This document shows, piece by piece, positions 6,542 to 7,313 of a stretch of 7,313 nucleotides of DNA. Location: assembly GCA_900550815.1 (NCBI GenBank), contig URTW01000101.1:1-7313 (forward strand), in the 5' to 3' direction. The notes beneath the pieces are model-generated. The model was not told the DNA's origin. It saw only the letters and a list, made by a program, of their open reading frames with translations, and did no database searches. The position numbers were made by a program, and so were the translations under genes. Each line of letters begins with the position of its first letter. Position 1 is the first letter of the stretch. The DNA is from an uncultured Collinsella sp. GTDB lineage: Bacteria; Actinomycetota; Coriobacteriia; Coriobacteriales; Coriobacteriaceae.

Positions 6542-6629
6542 GGGTTCGAATCCCGGCGCATGGGTAGCAAAAAGCCCGCCACCGAATTGGTAACGGGCTT
6601 CTCAGATTTTGTGGTGCCCCCAGCGGGAT
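6542..6629. repeat. Direct repeat copy B, overlapping the 3' end of the intact tRNA-Glu
   Basis: This is the partner of 6354-6441 at a 188-base offset. It contains the T-arm-like GGTTCGAATCCCGGCG (6543-6558), the functional tRNA terminator, and the real 3' end of the tRNA gene (6612-6629). Beyond 6629 the two copies diverge at once. Confidence 0.8.
6569..6600 (-). terminator. Intrinsic terminator of tRNA-Glu
   Basis: On the minus strand AAGCCCG (6600-6594) pairs with CGGGCTT (6578-6572). An inner ACC/GGT pairing flanks the loop, and the hairpin ends in TTTTT (6573-6569). It begins 11 bases after the tRNA CCA end. Confidence 0.8.
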
Positions 6630-6688
6630 TCGAACCCGCGATATCCACCTTGAAAGGGTGGCGTCCTTGGCCGCTAGACGATGGGGAC
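6612..6688 (-). tRNA. tRNA-Glu (anticodon TTC)
   Basis: It is a 77-base cloverleaf on the minus strand. The acceptor stem GTCCCCA pairs with TGGGGGC (one T-G wobble). The anticodon arm is CCACC-CTTTCAA-GGTGG with anticodon TTC at 6654-6652. The T-arm is GCGGG-TTCGAAT-CCCGC, and CCA is encoded at 6614-6612. It reads GAA/GAG glutamate codons. A TATACT -10 element lies 10 bases upstream and a terminator 11 bases downstream. Its last 18 bases are duplicated at 6424-6441. Confidence 0.97.
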
Positions 6689-6698
6689 AGCGGGAAAG

Positions 6699-6704
6699 AG
6701 TATA
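6699..6704 (-). promoter_or_regulatory. Extended -10 element for tRNA-Glu
   Basis: On the minus strand the sequence is TGC-TATACT, an extended -10 with five of six consensus bases, 10 bases before the tRNA 5' end. No good -35 hexamer is found at 16-18 bases, which is tolerable with the TGn extension. Confidence 0.5.
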
Positions 6705-6789
6705 GCAGACTTTTTTGCCGGCGCGTATATCGTTGGCAAACTGGAAAACCACCACACAGGGGCTGGCTCTCTATCCCAGTCTCCAAACA

Positions 6790-6844
6790 TCTCAATCTGT
6801 AACATCTGGGCGGGCAAATCGGCTCTATCTGTTACAGGTTGAGA
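6790..6844. repeat. 15+15 bp inverted repeat at the edge of the GC shift
   Basis: TCTCAATCTGTAACA (6790-6804) and TGTTACAGGTTGAGA (6830-6844) are inverted copies with one mismatch around a 25-base spacer. The repeat lies upstream of the tRNA-Glu promoter and about 20 bases before the AT-rich segment begins. It could be a dispersed intergenic repeat, a protein-binding site, or a hairpin. The CTGTTA/TAACAG words inside the MITE-like element resemble its inner half. Confidence 0.55.
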
Positions 6845-6864
6845 CAAAAGGCAGGCGCCGGGCC

Positions 6865-7313
6865 GAATATCAAATAAGGAAACAGAAAGAGTCAGCAGTA
6901 ACAGTAATTCCATTTGAACATTCAAAAAATAGATCATCTTTAATTATTAAATTAAAAGGAAGAAAAAAAGAAGGCGGTCTGGCATTTGTTGGACATTTAG
7001 ACACTGTGGCATGCGGAAATTTGTCAAAGTGGGATAATCAACCGCATATGGGTGTTACGAAGAAGGGGTGCATGTTTGGACGTGGAACGGCAGACATGAA
7101 AGGTGGAGATGCTGCAATGCTGCTTGTGCTAGAAAAATTGTTGGAAGAGCAGACTATTCCAGAGGAACCCATTTATTTTTGCTTTACAGCTGATGAAGAG
7201 AATCTGGGGATAGGTATTCATGCAATAGAAAAATCAGGGGAGTTGAATACTATACGTGAGATGATTATTTGTGAACCATCTAATGAACAAATTAGTATTT
7301 GCGAGAAGGGAGC
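6865..7313 (+). pseudogene. M20-family metallopeptidase, 5'-truncated and cut by window end
   Basis: This frame encodes the N-terminal part of an M20 zinc peptidase/deacylase (ArgE/DapE/CPG2-like). The family cleaves amide bonds with a two-metal site. GHLDTV at 6991-7008 holds the first His and the following Asp. GRGTADMKGG at 7078-7107 holds the bridging Asp. TADEEN at 7186-7203 holds the catalytic Glu and a metal Glu, and CEP at 7270-7278 holds a further ligand. The preceding TVIPFEHSKNRSSLIIKLKG is also family-like, so ~20-40 N-terminal residues are missing. There is no ATG before the catalytic region and no Shine-Dalgarno; upstream the frame is open only into GC-rich tRNA-flanking sequence, to a stop at 6703. 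It uses AGA, AGG, ATA and TTA codons, unlike the left genes. Subfamily and substrate cannot be told. It could be a transferred gene fragment or a contig join. Confidence 0.8.

Noticed and set aside
6342..6802. Overlapping 102-137 codon frames over the tRNA region
   Set aside because: Their apparent motifs (GFEPAISTLKGW and similar) are translations of the tRNA-Glu T-arm and anticodon arm, a well-known source of false proteins.

Overview
The window looks like chromosomal DNA from a high-GC gut actinobacterium of the class Coriobacteriia, most like Collinsella. The reasons are GC-rich codon use, a type III glutamine synthetase, and a metF / activation-domain / metH operon. The genus is a judgement from protein and repeat flavour, not a database result. 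The last ~450 bases are AT-rich, use different codons, and look like Firmicutes DNA joined to this chromosome by transfer or by assembly.

Left part (1-3461, minus strand): a methionine-synthesis operon read right to left. It runs metF (5,10-methylenetetrahydrofolate reductase), a free-standing MetH reactivation-domain protein, then a cobalamin-dependent methionine synthase (homocysteine and pterin modules). metF and the activation gene overlap in TAATG, and metH follows after 9 bases. MetF makes 5-methyl-THF, MetH moves the methyl group to homocysteine, and the activation protein is expected to rescue oxidised cobalamin. The metH frame is broken by one in-frame TAA at 316-318; 105 further homologous codons continue to the window edge.

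Middle (3462-5975): a 426-bp divergent intergenic region holds an 8+8 bp palindrome on the metF side. On the other side a palindrome with 11-bp periodicity resembles a GlnR-type operator. It precedes a full-length type III glutamine synthetase gene (plus strand), which ends at a strong intrinsic terminator.

Right part (5976-6704): no protein gene is supported. The region holds a hairpin, a ~235-bp MITE-like element with 39-bp imperfect terminal inverted repeats, and a tRNA-Glu(TTC) gene on the minus strand with its terminator. A second, decayed copy of the tRNA 3' end plus terminator lies 188 bp further on, separated by a GC-rich hairpin-rich insert. This is the signature of a tandem tRNA duplication or of a former integration site.

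Far right (6705-7313): a 15+15 bp inverted repeat is followed by an abrupt drop in GC and a 5'-truncated M20-family metallopeptidase frame that runs off the window.
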